64,000 bases of DNA from assembly GCF_003990445.1 (NCBI RefSeq), contig NZ_REEZ01000007.1:62001-126000 (forward strand). The letters run 5' to 3'. How positions within the stretch are numbered: the stretch's first letter is position 1; the number at the start of each line of letters is the position of its first letter. The position numbers and the translations under genes are program-made. Below the pieces are notes generated by a model, which made no database searches, was not told where the DNA came from, and was given only the letters and a program-made list of their open reading frames with translations. This document shows, in pieces, positions 16,546 through 24,889 of the stretch. This stretch comes from Pararhodobacter zhoushanensis. GTDB taxonomy: Bacteria > Pseudomonadota > Alphaproteobacteria > Rhodobacterales > Rhodobacteraceae.

Positions 16546-16561
16546 TTTCATACTTGTGAAA
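16546..16561. promoter_or_regulatory. Candidate IclR-type operator, site 1
   Basis: TTTCATACTTGTGAAA matches the consensus WTTCAYANNYGTGAAA also seen at 26701-26716 and 27522-27537. It lies 207 bases before the acyl-CoA dehydrogenase operon. The nearest IclR gene, at 26728-27507, carries one of the other sites in its own leader. Confidence 0.55.
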
Positions 16562-16767
16562 CTGTTTGCTCTCCATGCGATAGGTTTTGACAAGTTGGCC
16601 AAAAGCCCGGCTCCTAGAACGCGGAAGGGCGTGGATTTCGATCCGTCAGGGAGGCTCTCACAACACCACAAAACCGGCCGCACAGCCTGCGGCGACGGGG
16701 TGTTTCGGGCTGCTCCGCTGACAGATCGGGTGCGACGCGCGCCCCATGTGCAACAGCCGGAGGCGAC

Positions 16768-17871
16768 ATGCCCCTGATCCTACTCGATGACCCTGACTCG
16801 ACCCTGTCCATGCTGCGCGACAGTGTGGCCGGGCTGGCCGCCCGCGCCGATGGCCCGGCCACGATGCGCCGCCGCCGCGCCGATGGCGCCGATCTGGACG
16901 CCGCAGTCTGGAGCGCCATGGCCGAGGCCGGATTTCTGGGCCTGACCCTGCCCGAGGATCTGGGCGGCATGGGGCTGGGCACCGCCGAACTGGTCGTACT
17001 GGCCGAGGCGCTGGGCCGCGCGCTGCTGACCGAAGCCTACACGCCGCTGGCAGTGTTCCCCGGCGCGTTGCTGGCCGGGCTGACGCGCAGCGCCGCCCTG
17101 ATGCAGCTGGCCGAAGGGCTGATCGCGGGCGAACAGATCCTGCCGGTGCTGTGGCAGGACGCGCGCGGTCGCCGTGCCCCGCTGACGCTGAGTGCCGAGG
17201 GCACGCTGACCGGCGAGGCGCATCTGGTCCCGGGTGCCGCGTCGGCCACCGGCTTTCTGGTGCTGGCGCAGGATGCGGACGGGTTGGCGCTGGTCCATCT
17301 GGACGCCGGGGCCGACGGGCTGCGCCTCCACCAGCGCCCCGGCGTTGATGGCGCGACACTGGCGCGGGTGACGCTGCACGCGGTGCCGGTCAGCGCGGCG
17401 CAGGTTCTGGGCCGGGGTGCGACTGTCGAGGCCGCGCTCACCAACGCCATCGGACTCAGCCGTCTGGCACTGGCCGCCGAACTGGCAGGCCTTGCCTCGC
17501 GTGCGCTGGAGATCACCGTCGAGTACACCAGCAACCGCGTGCAGTTCGGCAAGACCATCGCCAGTTTTCAGGCTATCCAGCACCGTCTGGTCGATATGTG
17601 GTCCGAGGCCGAATTTTCCTGTGCCGCCGTCGCCCATGCCGCCACTACCACCGCCGAAGACCGCGCCCAGGCCGTTCTGGCCGCCAAGGCACGGGCCGGC
17701 GATGCCGCCACCTCGATCACCCGCAAAGCCATCCAGCTGCACGGCGCGATGGGCTTCACCGACCAATGCGACATCGGCCTCTATCTGAAACGCGCGATCA
17801 GCCTGAACGCGACGCTGGGCCAACCCGAGGCGCTGCGCCTTGCGTTTCTCGATGCCGACCTCGCTGCCTGA
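16768..17871 (+). CDS. Acyl-CoA dehydrogenase family protein (subunit-like, no obvious catalytic Glu)
   Basis: A 367-residue flavoprotein of the acyl-CoA dehydrogenase family: an N-terminal helical domain (GFLGLTLPEDLGGMGLG), a middle beta domain and a C-terminal helical domain with NRVQFGKTIASFQAIQHRL and QLHGAMGFTDQCDIGLYL. The middle domain is shortened, and the C-terminal catalytic glutamate found in homomeric enzymes is not apparent. A second dehydrogenase gene lies two genes on. Together they resemble heteromeric (alpha2beta2) enzymes such as FadE28/FadE29. GGAGGCGAC precedes the start. Confidence 0.88.
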   Translation: MPLILLDDPDSTLSMLRDSVAGLAARADGPATMRRRRADGADLDAAVWSAMAEAGFLGLTLPEDLGGMGLGTAELVVLAEALGRALLTEAYTPLAVFPGALLAGLTRSAALMQLAEGLIAGEQILPVLWQDARGRRAPLTLSAEGTLTGEAHLVPGAASATGFLVLAQDADGLALVHLDAGADGLRLHQRPGVDGATLARVTLHAVPVSAAQVLGRGATVEAALTNAIGLSRLALAAELAGLASRALEITVEYTSNRVQFGKTIASFQAIQHRLVDMWSEAEFSCAAVAHAATTTAEDRAQAVLAAKARAGDAATSITRKAIQLHGAMGFTDQCDIGLYLKRAISLNATLGQPEALRLAFLDADLAA

Positions 17872-17883
17872 AAGGACCACTCC

Positions 17884-18663
17884 ATGCGTAACGACCTGAT
17901 CAAGACCGAGATTGCCGACCACATCGCCGTGGTCACCATGGATGCCCCGCCGGTGAACGCGCAATCGCGCGAATTCATGGAAGAGCTGATCGAGGTGTTC
18001 GACGAACTCAATGAGACCCCCGGTGTGCGCTGTGTGGTGCTGACGGGCGCGGGCAAGTGCTTTTCCGCCGGGGCCGACATCAAGTCGCGCGCCAAGGTCG
18101 CCGACGGCGCGCCCGGTGACACCTACCGCCACCTGCGCCGCGCGCGTGAGGTGGGCTTTGTCATCACCGAGATGAACATCCCCGTCATTGCCGCCGTTAA
18201 CGGCCCGGCGCTGGGCGCAGGCATGGGGCTGGCGATCTGTTCGGACATGATTGTCGCCTCGACCAATGCGGTGTTTGGCCTGCCCGAGATCGACATCGGC
18301 CTGATGGGCGGCGTGCGCCACACGATGCGGGTGTTCCCGCTGTCGCTGACCCGCCGCATGGTGCTGACCGGCTGGCGCGTTCCGGCGGGCGAGCTGTATC
18401 GCCGCGGCCTGATCGAAGCCTGCGTCGAGCCTGAGGAGCTGATGGAAACCGCGATGGGTCTGGCGCGTCAGATCGCGTCGAAAAGCCCGGCGGGTATCCG
18501 TCTGGCCAAGCGCGCGCTCAACACGGTCGAGACGATGGGCCTGAAGGACGGCTACCGGTTCGAACAGAACCTGACGGTCGAGATGACGCGCCATGACGAC
18601 AGCAAGGAAGCCATGCGCGCCTTCATCGAAAAGCGCCCGGCCGTGTTCAAGGACGAACTGTGA
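17884..18663 (+). CDS. Enoyl-CoA hydratase/isomerase family protein
   Basis: A 259-residue crotonase-fold protein with the oxyanion motifs FSAGADIKSR (near residue 60) and NGPALGAGMGLAI (near residue 104), then LPEIDIGLMGG. It should hydrate or isomerise the enoyl-CoA made by the dehydrogenase pair that flanks it. It starts 12 bases after the first dehydrogenase and its stop overlaps the start of the second (TGATG). The substrate is unknown; the island context suggests a product of ring opening. Confidence 0.9.
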   Translation: MRNDLIKTEIADHIAVVTMDAPPVNAQSREFMEELIEVFDELNETPGVRCVVLTGAGKCFSAGADIKSRAKVADGAPGDTYRHLRRAREVGFVITEMNIPVIAAVNGPALGAGMGLAICSDMIVASTNAVFGLPEIDIGLMGGVRHTMRVFPLSLTRRMVLTGWRVPAGELYRRGLIEACVEPEELMETAMGLARQIASKSPAGIRLAKRALNTVETMGLKDGYRFEQNLTVEMTRHDDSKEAMRAFIEKRPAVFKDEL

Positions 18664-19832
18664 TGCTGCCCGCGCAACAAGACTGGAACGCGCTGAGCGA
18701 CGAGGATTTCCGCGCGATCTTCCGTGATTGGGTCGATGCCAATTGCGCGGCGCATCTGCGCTTCATGCGCAAACAGCGCCCGGTGTTCGACGAGGTCGCC
18801 GACTGGTATCTGGCGCTGTCTGCCAAGGGCTGGCTGTCGCCGATCTGGCCGCAGGAACACGGCGGCATGGGGCTGAACGCCGCCAAGCATATTGTGTATG
18901 TTGAGGAATGGGCGCGCCTTGGCTGTCCGCGCATCCCCGATCACGGCATCGGCCTGACCGGCCCCTTGCTGATCGAATTCGGCACCGAGGCGCAGAAAGA
19001 GTTCTTCCTGCCCAAGATCCTGACCGGTGAACACGTCTGGTGTCAGGGCTATTCCGAACCCAATGCCGGGTCCGATCTGGCGTCGTTGCGCACCTCGGCG
19101 GTGCGTGATGGCGATGAGTTCGTGATCAACGGCCAGAAGATCTGGACCACGCTGGCGCATTGCGCGAACTGGATCCTGCTGCTGGCGCGCACCGACAAGG
19201 ACACACCCAAACCGCAGGGCGGTATCACCGTGTTGCTGGTCGATCTGACCTCACCCGGCGTCGTCGTGCGACCGATCCCCAACTTGCGCGAAGAGGCCGA
19301 TTTCTGCGAGGTGTTCTTTGATGACGTGCGGGTGCCCGTCAAGAACGTGGTCGGCGAGATCAACGGCGGCTGGGCGCTGGCCAAGGCGGTTCTGGGGCAC
19401 GAGCGGATCTTTCTGGGCGCGCCTTCGCGGCCCGAATACGCGCTCAAGCGGCTGGAGCTGCTGGCGCGCGACCGCGGCGCGTTCGACGACGCGGCGTTCC
19501 GTTCGCGCTATGCCAAGCTGCGGCTGGATCTGTACGACCTTGGCTCGGCGTTCGAGCGCTTCGCCAAGGTGCTGCGCGAAGGCGGCACGCTGGGCGCGGA
19601 TGTGTCGGTGCTCAAGCTGTTCTGCACCGAGCTGTACCAACGCATCACCGAAGAAACCCTCGACGTCGCGGGCGAGGAGGCGCGGTTCTATGACGATCTG
19701 GACATCGCCGACGGCCATGTCGACGCGATGAACCTGTTCCTTGACGCTCGGGCCCCGGCGATTTTTGGCGGCTCGAACGAGATTCAGCGTAACATTCTGG
19801 CCAAGGCTGTCCTTGGCCTGCCGTCACGGTGA
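18663..19832 (+). CDS. Acyl-CoA dehydrogenase family protein (partner subunit)
   Basis: A 389-residue acyl-CoA dehydrogenase. It has the flavin-site motif WCQGYSEPNAGSDLASL and GQKIWTTLAH, and a C-terminal FGGSNEIQRNIL where homomeric enzymes usually read YEGT-x-E-I, so a glycine stands where glutamate is common. ATG 18663 overlaps the hydratase stop; a GTG at 18660 is also possible. Paired with the gene at 16768 it probably forms a heteromeric dehydrogenase for a bulky or branched acyl-CoA. The start of the LivG-type gene is eight bases beyond its stop. Confidence 0.9.
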   Translation: MLPAQQDWNALSDEDFRAIFRDWVDANCAAHLRFMRKQRPVFDEVADWYLALSAKGWLSPIWPQEHGGMGLNAAKHIVYVEEWARLGCPRIPDHGIGLTGPLLIEFGTEAQKEFFLPKILTGEHVWCQGYSEPNAGSDLASLRTSAVRDGDEFVINGQKIWTTLAHCANWILLLARTDKDTPKPQGGITVLLVDLTSPGVVVRPIPNLREEADFCEVFFDDVRVPVKNVVGEINGGWALAKAVLGHERIFLGAPSRPEYALKRLELLARDRGAFDDAAFRSRYAKLRLDLYDLGSAFERFAKVLREGGTLGADVSVLKLFCTELYQRITEETLDVAGEEARFYDDLDIADGHVDAMNLFLDARAPAIFGGSNEIQRNILAKAVLGLPSR

Positions 19833-19839
19833 GGGCCCC

Positions 19840-20604
19840 ATGAGCACTCCGACCGACTACGCCCTTGAAGCGCGCGGCCTGACCAAATCCTTTGGCGGGT
19901 TCCACGCGGTCAAGGATGTGAACCTTAAAGTCAGGCGTGGCGCGATCCACGCGCTGATCGGGCCGAACGGGGCGGGCAAGACGACCTGCTTCAACCTGTT
20001 GACCAAGACCCTGACGCCGACCAGCGGGCAGGTGCTGCTGGACGGGCAAGACATCACTGGCCTGCGCTCGGCGCAGGTGGCGCGGCTGGGGCTGGTGCGC
20101 TCGTTCCAGATTTCGGCGACGTTTCCGCATCTGACCTGTCTGGAAAACATCCGCGTTGCGTTGCAATCCAGTCAGGGCACGGCGTTCCGGTTCTGGCGCT
20201 CGCTGGGCTCGATCAAGGCGCTGAACGAGCCGGCGCGCGCGCTACTGGCGCAGGTAGGGCTGGCCGGGCAGGAGGACACGCTGGCAACCGAGCTGTCCTA
20301 CGGCAAGAAACGCGCGCTCGAAATTGCCACGACGCTGGCGCTGGACCCCAAGGTGATGCTGCTGGATGAGCCGACGGCGGGCATGGGTCACGAAGACATC
20401 GCGCCGATCACCGACCTGATCCGCGCGGTGTCGGCCGGGCGCACCATCCTGATCGTCGAGCATAACCTCTCGGTCGTTTCCAGCCTGTGCGAGCGCATCA
20501 CCGTGCTGCAACACGGCGAGGTGCTGACCGAGGGAACCTATGACGAGGTCTCCAACGACCCTGAGGTCATCACCGCCTATATGGGAGGCGTCGATGACGA
20601 GTGA
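19840..20604 (+). CDS. ABC transporter ATP-binding protein, LivG type
   Basis: A 254-residue ATPase: Walker A GPNGAGKTT near residues 42-50, the relaxed signature LSYGKKR that is typical of LivG, Walker B VMLLDEPTAGMG and the H-loop IVEHN. It is the first of four consecutive branched-chain amino-acid-type (HAAT) transporter genes. It overlaps the next ATPase gene by 11 bases. The receptor gene for this system is not here but probably the one at 28582-29796. In this catabolic island the substrate need not be an amino acid. Confidence 0.92.
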   Translation: MSTPTDYALEARGLTKSFGGFHAVKDVNLKVRRGAIHALIGPNGAGKTTCFNLLTKTLTPTSGQVLLDGQDITGLRSAQVARLGLVRSFQISATFPHLTCLENIRVALQSSQGTAFRFWRSLGSIKALNEPARALLAQVGLAGQEDTLATELSYGKKRALEIATTLALDPKVMLLDEPTAGMGHEDIAPITDLIRAVSAGRTILIVEHNLSVVSSLCERITVLQHGEVLTEGTYDEVSNDPEVITAYMGGVDDE

Positions 20605-21301
20605 CGCGCTGCTTTCGGTCGAAAACCTGCACGCCTGGTACGGCGAGTCCAAGGCGCTGCACGGGATGAATTTCACCGTCCGCCCCGGAGAGCTGGTCAC
20701 GCTGATCGGTCGCAACGGCGCGGGTAAATCCACCACGCTGCGCTCGATCATGGGCATCGTGGGCAAGCGCACGGGCTCGATCCGTTTCGACGGGCAAGAG
20801 CTGATCGGCAAGCGGACCTATCAGATCGCCCGCGCCGGGATCGCCTATTGCCCGGAAGAACGCGCGATCTTCTCGTCGCTGAACGTGTCGGAAAACCTGA
20901 CCCTGCCGCCGGTGCTGAAACCCGGCGGGATCGCGGACAGCGATTTGCTGGCGCAGTTTCCGAACCTGCAGCGGCGGCTGAAAAGCCCCGGCACCAAGCT
21001 GTCGGGCGGCGAGCAGCAGATGCTCGCCATCGCCCGCATCCTGCGCACCGGCGCGCGCTTCTTGTTGCTGGACGAACCCAGCGAGGGGCTGGCTCCGGTG
21101 GTGGTCAAGGAAATCGGCGAGCAGATCCTGCGGCTGAAGGCGCAGGGATTCACCATCCTGCTGGTCGAGCAAAACCTGCAATTCGCCCGCCGCGTCGCGG
21201 ATCGCCATGTCGTCGTTGAGAACGGCGTGGTGGTGGACACGCTGGATGCCGAAACCCTGCGGACCGACATGGACCGCGTCAAACATTACCTGGGGGTCTG
21301 A
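20594..21301 (+). CDS. ABC transporter ATP-binding protein, LivF type
   Basis: A 235-residue ATPase with Walker A GRNGAGKST, the signature LSGGEQQM, Walker B FLLLDEPSEGLAP and the H-loop LVEQN. The P-S-E-G-L-A-P motif is characteristic of LivF. GGGAGG precedes the start, which lies inside the end of the LivG-type gene. It should form a heterodimer with that ATPase to drive the LivH/LivM permeases encoded next. Confidence 0.92.
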   Translation: MTSDALLSVENLHAWYGESKALHGMNFTVRPGELVTLIGRNGAGKSTTLRSIMGIVGKRTGSIRFDGQELIGKRTYQIARAGIAYCPEERAIFSSLNVSENLTLPPVLKPGGIADSDLLAQFPNLQRRLKSPGTKLSGGEQQMLAIARILRTGARFLLLDEPSEGLAPVVVKEIGEQILRLKAQGFTILLVEQNLQFARRVADRHVVVENGVVVDTLDAETLRTDMDRVKHYLGV

Positions 21302-21305
21302 GCCG

Positions 21306-22190
21306 ATGTTCGACCATATCTCGATCCAGCTGCTGGCAGGCCAGTTGCTGATCGGCCTGATCAACGGGTCGTTCTATGCCATGCTCAGTCTGGGGCTGGC
21401 GATCATCTTTGGGCTGATCCACGTGGTGAACTTTGCCCATGGCGCGCAATACATGCTGGGGGCCTTTGTGGCGCTCTTGCTGCTCAACGTGCTGGGCATT
21501 CCCTATTGGGGAGCGCTGTTCATCGCGCCGGTGATTGTGGGGGCCTTCGGGCTGCTGATGGAGCGAACCATCCTGCGGCCCCTTCGCGGCCTCGATCCGC
21601 TCTACAGCCTGCTCGCCACCTTTGCCTCGGTGCTGATTATTGAGGGGCTGATGCGGCTCGAGTTCGGCTCAAGCGGGTTGCCCTACCGCTCTCCCATGCC
21701 CGGCGGCATCAATCTGGGGTTCATGTTCCTGCCGTGGTATCGCGGCTGGGTCGTGGTGTTCTCGCTGGCGGTCTGCCTTGGGACGTGGCTGTTGATCGAA
21801 AAGACCAAGCTGGGCGCTTATCTGCGTGCGGCGAATGAGCGGCCTGAGATCGTGGAGTCCTTCGGCATCAACGTGCCCCGGATGATGAGCCTGACCTATG
21901 CCTTCGGCGTCGGTCTGGCGGGTCTGGGCGGCGTGCTGGCCGCGCCGATCTATCAGGTGTCGCCGTCGATGGGCTCGAACCTGATGATCGTCATCTTTGC
22001 GGTGGTGGTGATCGGCGGCATGGGCTCGATTCTGGGCGCGATCCTGACCGGTTATCTGATCGGCATCGTCGAGGGGCTGACCAAGGTGTTCTACCCCGAA
22101 GGCTCGAACCTTGCGATCTTCGTCATCATGATCCTTGCCCTGATCCTGCGGCCCAACGGCCTGTTTTCCGCCCCGGAGAAATCCCGATGA
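21306..22190 (+). CDS. Branched-chain amino-acid-type ABC transporter permease, LivH type
   Basis: A 294-residue inner-membrane protein with about eight hydrophobic segments, the LivH start GLINGSFYAMLSLGLAIIFG, and the cytoplasmic coupling region RAANERPEIVESFGIN followed by VVVIGGMGSILGA. It starts four bases after the LivF-type gene and overlaps the LivM-type gene by four bases. With LivM it forms the transmembrane pore of a Liv/HAAT system. Confidence 0.92.
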   Translation: MFDHISIQLLAGQLLIGLINGSFYAMLSLGLAIIFGLIHVVNFAHGAQYMLGAFVALLLLNVLGIPYWGALFIAPVIVGAFGLLMERTILRPLRGLDPLYSLLATFASVLIIEGLMRLEFGSSGLPYRSPMPGGINLGFMFLPWYRGWVVVFSLAVCLGTWLLIEKTKLGAYLRAANERPEIVESFGINVPRMMSLTYAFGVGLAGLGGVLAAPIYQVSPSMGSNLMIVIFAVVVIGGMGSILGAILTGYLIGIVEGLTKVFYPEGSNLAIFVIMILALILRPNGLFSAPEKSR

Positions 22191-23110
22191 CCCGCTACGC
22201 CCTTTTCGCGCTGTTCGCTGTTCTGGCCGTGCTCGCGCCGTTCCAGATCTATCCGATCCTCTTGATGACCATCCTGTGCTTTGTGGTCTTCGCCTCGTCG
22301 TTCAACCTTCTCCTGGGCTACGCTGGCCTCTTGTGCTTTGGCCACGCGATGTTCTTTGGCACGGCGGCCTATCTGTCGGGCTGGATGCTCAAGCACACCG
22401 CGCTGTCGATCGAGCTGTGCTTCATCCTTGCCGCGCTGGCGATGGCGGCGCTGGGCTGGCTGGTCGGGCTGATCTCGGCCCGGCGGGGCGGCATCCAGTT
22501 TGCCATGATCACGCTGGCGATCTCGCAGTTCGTCTACTTCCTGCTGCTGCGCGCGCCCTTTACCGGCGGCGAGGACGGCTTGCAGCGCATCCCGCGGTCG
22601 GCGTTGTTCGGGGTGTTCGATGTCAGCAGCAATGTGGCGCTGTATTTCGTCGTGCTGGTGTTCTCGGTGCTGGCCATCGCGCTGTTCTACCGCATCGTCC
22701 ATTCGCCCTTTGGCGAGGTGCTGCGCGCGATCCGCGACAACGAGGACCGCGTGGAATCGCTGGGGTTCCAGCCCGAGCGGTTCAAGATCCTCGCCCTGAC
22801 CCTGTCGGCGGGGCTGGCCGGTCTGGCGGGCGCGATGAAAGCCGCCGTGTTCCAGATCGCCACGCTGCATGATTTGTCGTTCCATGTGTCCGGCACGATC
22901 ATCTTCATGACGCTGCTGGGCGGACTTGGCACGATGACCGGGCCGATGGTCGGGGCCGCGCTGATCGTGCTGCTGAACGACGAACTGGCGCAGTTCGGCG
23001 AATGGGCGCTGATCATTCAGGGGACGGTCTTCCTGGCGGTGATCCTGTTCTTCCGCAAGGGCGTGGTTGGCGAGATCAAGGCGCGGTTCTGGAAACCGGC
23101 GAAAAGCTGA
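22187..23110 (+). CDS. Branched-chain amino-acid-type ABC transporter permease, LivM type
   Basis: A 307-residue inner-membrane protein with about nine hydrophobic segments. LivM landmarks are NLLLGYAGLLCFGHAMFFG, the GGEDGLQRIPR loop and LGGLGTMTGPMVGAAL. It ends the plus-strand operon that starts at 16768; a perfect 14-pair hairpin at 23133-23166 follows. By place it completes uptake for the acyl-CoA dehydrogenase module. Confidence 0.92.
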   Translation: MTRYALFALFAVLAVLAPFQIYPILLMTILCFVVFASSFNLLLGYAGLLCFGHAMFFGTAAYLSGWMLKHTALSIELCFILAALAMAALGWLVGLISARRGGIQFAMITLAISQFVYFLLLRAPFTGGEDGLQRIPRSALFGVFDVSSNVALYFVVLVFSVLAIALFYRIVHSPFGEVLRAIRDNEDRVESLGFQPERFKILALTLSAGLAGLAGAMKAAVFQIATLHDLSFHVSGTIIFMTLLGGLGTMTGPMVGAALIVLLNDELAQFGEWALIIQGTVFLAVILFFRKGVVGEIKARFWKPAKS

Positions 23111-23132
23111 AGACTGCCCGCAAGGCACGAAA

Positions 23133-23166
23133 AAAGGGGCGCGCCGGATCATCGGCGCGCCCCTTT
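23133..23166. terminator. Bidirectional intrinsic terminator between convergent operons
   Basis: A perfect 14-pair stem (AAAGGGGCGCGCCG and its complement) with loop GATCAT separates the LivM-type gene from the convergent acyl-CoA ligase. A run of six A before the stem gives a good U-run for the minus strand; the plus strand has only TTT, so it is stronger for the minus-strand ligase. Confidence 0.8.
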
Positions 23167-23182
23167 CCTGTTGCAGCCGGGG

Positions 23183-24808
23183 TTAAGCCCCGACCAGATG
23201 ATCCTTCCACGCCGCGCGCAGCACCTTCTTGTCCAGCTTGCCGGTCGCCGTCAGCGGCAGCGTGTCGACAAAGACCAGCGCGTCCGGCAGCCACCAGCGG
23301 GCGACCTTGTCGGTGAGGAAATCGAGGATCTCTTGCGGTTCTGCCGTGCTGCCCGGTTTGCGGATCACCAGCATCAGCGGGCGCTCCTGCCAGCGTTCAT
23401 GCGTGACGCCGACGACCGCCGCCGCTTCGACCGCCGGGTGGTCGAGGGCGGCGTTTTCCAGCTCGATCGAGCTGATCCACTCGCCGCCCGACTTGATCAC
23501 ATCCTTGGAACGGTCGGTGAGCGTGACGAAGCCCTCAACGTCGATCTTGGCCACATCGCCCGTGGCGAACCAGCCCTCGGCATCGACCACCTGCCCGCCA
23601 ACCCCGCCGTAATAGCCCGAGGTCACCCACGGCCCGCGCACCATCAGTTCGCCCGAGACCGAACCATCCTGCGGCAACTCGCTGCCATCCTCGGCGACGA
23701 TCTTCAACTCGACCCCGAACATCGCACGGCCCTGCCGGGCAAGCACGTCGATCTGGTCGGATTTCGGCAGGTCGCGGTGATGCGGCAGCAGGGCGGCGAC
23801 GGTGGCGACGGGGCTTGTCTCGCTCATCCCCCAGGCCTGAAACGCGTGGACGCCCGCGTCATGGAAGCGTTGCAACAGCGCACGCGGGGCCGCCGAGCCG
23901 CCGATCAGCACGCGCTGGAAGGGCAGGCGTTGCACGTCGATCCCGGCCTCATCAAGGTATTTGAACAGACCCAGCCAGACCGTCGGCACACCCAGCGAGA
24001 AGGTGCAGTCCTCGGCCACAGCCAGTGAAAACAGGCTCTCGCCATCCAGTTTCGGCCCCGGCAGCACCAGCTTGGCGCCGCACATGGCGCTGGCATAGGG
24101 GATGCCCCAGGCGTTGACGTGGAACAGCGGCACGGCCAGCAGGGTGCTGTCATCGCGCGACAGGTGCAGCCCGTCGACCTGACAGCACAGGAAGGCGTGC
24201 AGCACGGTCGAGCGGTGGGAATATAGCACGCCCTTGGGGTTGCCCGTGGTGCCCGAGGTATAGCACAGCCCCGAGGCGCTGCGCTCGTCAAAGCGCGGCC
24301 AGACCAGCGTGCCATCCTCGGCACTGATCAGGGTCTCATAGCTGGTCAGCTCGGCTCGCCCCTCGGGCAGATGCGCCGCGTCGGTCAGCACGACCTGATG
24401 GCGAACAGCGGGGATCTTGCCCGCCAGCCCATCGACCAGCCCCAGGAACGGCAGATCGAACAGCAGCACCTCGGCCCCGCCGTGGTTTAGGATGTATTCG
24501 ATCTGCTCGGGGAACAGCCGGGGATTGACCGTGTGCAGCACCGCACCGATCCCGGCAGCGGCATAGTACAGCTCCAGATGCCGGTGCGTGTTCCACGCCA
24601 ACGTCGCCACCCGGTCGCCCGGCTTGACGCCCATCCGCAACAGCGCCTGCGCAGTTTGCCGTGCCCGCCGGGCCAGTTGACCCCAGTCCGAGCGCACGGT
24701 CTCACCTTCGCAGGTGACCGAGACGATCTCGCTGCGCGGGTGGTAGCGTTCAGCATGGGTGAGAAGGGATGAGATCAGCAGCGGCTGATCCTGCATGAGA
24801 CCGAGCAT
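23183..24808 (-). CDS. AMP-forming acyl-CoA synthetase (long/medium-chain fatty-acid ligase type)
   Basis: A 541-residue adenylate-forming enzyme: [16 protein letters not shown] near residues 180-195, [12 protein letters not shown], the GMSETSP motif, TGDVAKID, and the C-terminal lysine in ATGKLDKK. The PxFHVNAWG segment is common in the 3-methylmercaptopropionyl/medium-chain ligase group (DmdB-like), so DmdB is one possibility, but the context is a Baeyer-Villiger-type pathway. It is downstream of the monooxygenase gene on the same strand (82-base gap) and could activate the acid released from a lactone. Confidence 0.92.
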   Translation of the reverse strand: MLGLMQDQPLLISSLLTHAERYHPRSEIVSVTCEGETVRSDWGQLARRARQTAQALLRMGVKPGDRVATLAWNTHRHLELYYAAAGIGAVLHTVNPRLFPEQIEYILNHGGAEVLLFDLPFLGLVDGLAGKIPAVRHQVVLTDAAHLPEGRAELTSYETLISAEDGTLVWPRFDERSASGLCYTSGTTGNPKGVLYSHRSTVLHAFLCCQVDGLHLSRDDSTLLAVPLFHVNAWGIPYASAMCGAKLVLPGPKLDGESLFSLAVAEDCTFSLGVPTVWLGLFKYLDEAGIDVQRLPFQRVLIGGSAAPRALLQRFHDAGVHAFQAWGMSETSPVATVAALLPHHRDLPKSDQIDVLARQGRAMFGVELKIVAEDGSELPQDGSVSGELMVRGPWVTSGYYGGVGGQVVDAEGWFATGDVAKIDVEGFVTLTDRSKDVIKSGGEWISSIELENAALDHPAVEAAAVVGVTHERWQERPLMLVIRKPGSTAEPQEILDFLTDKVARWWLPDALVFVDTLPLTATGKLDKKVLRAAWKDHLVGA

Positions 24809-24889
24809 GGGGCAAACTCCGGGATGAAAGGGGGCAGCCCGGCCGCGCGAGGCGGCGGCCGGGTGGGGAAGCGGGTACGGCAGGGGCGC

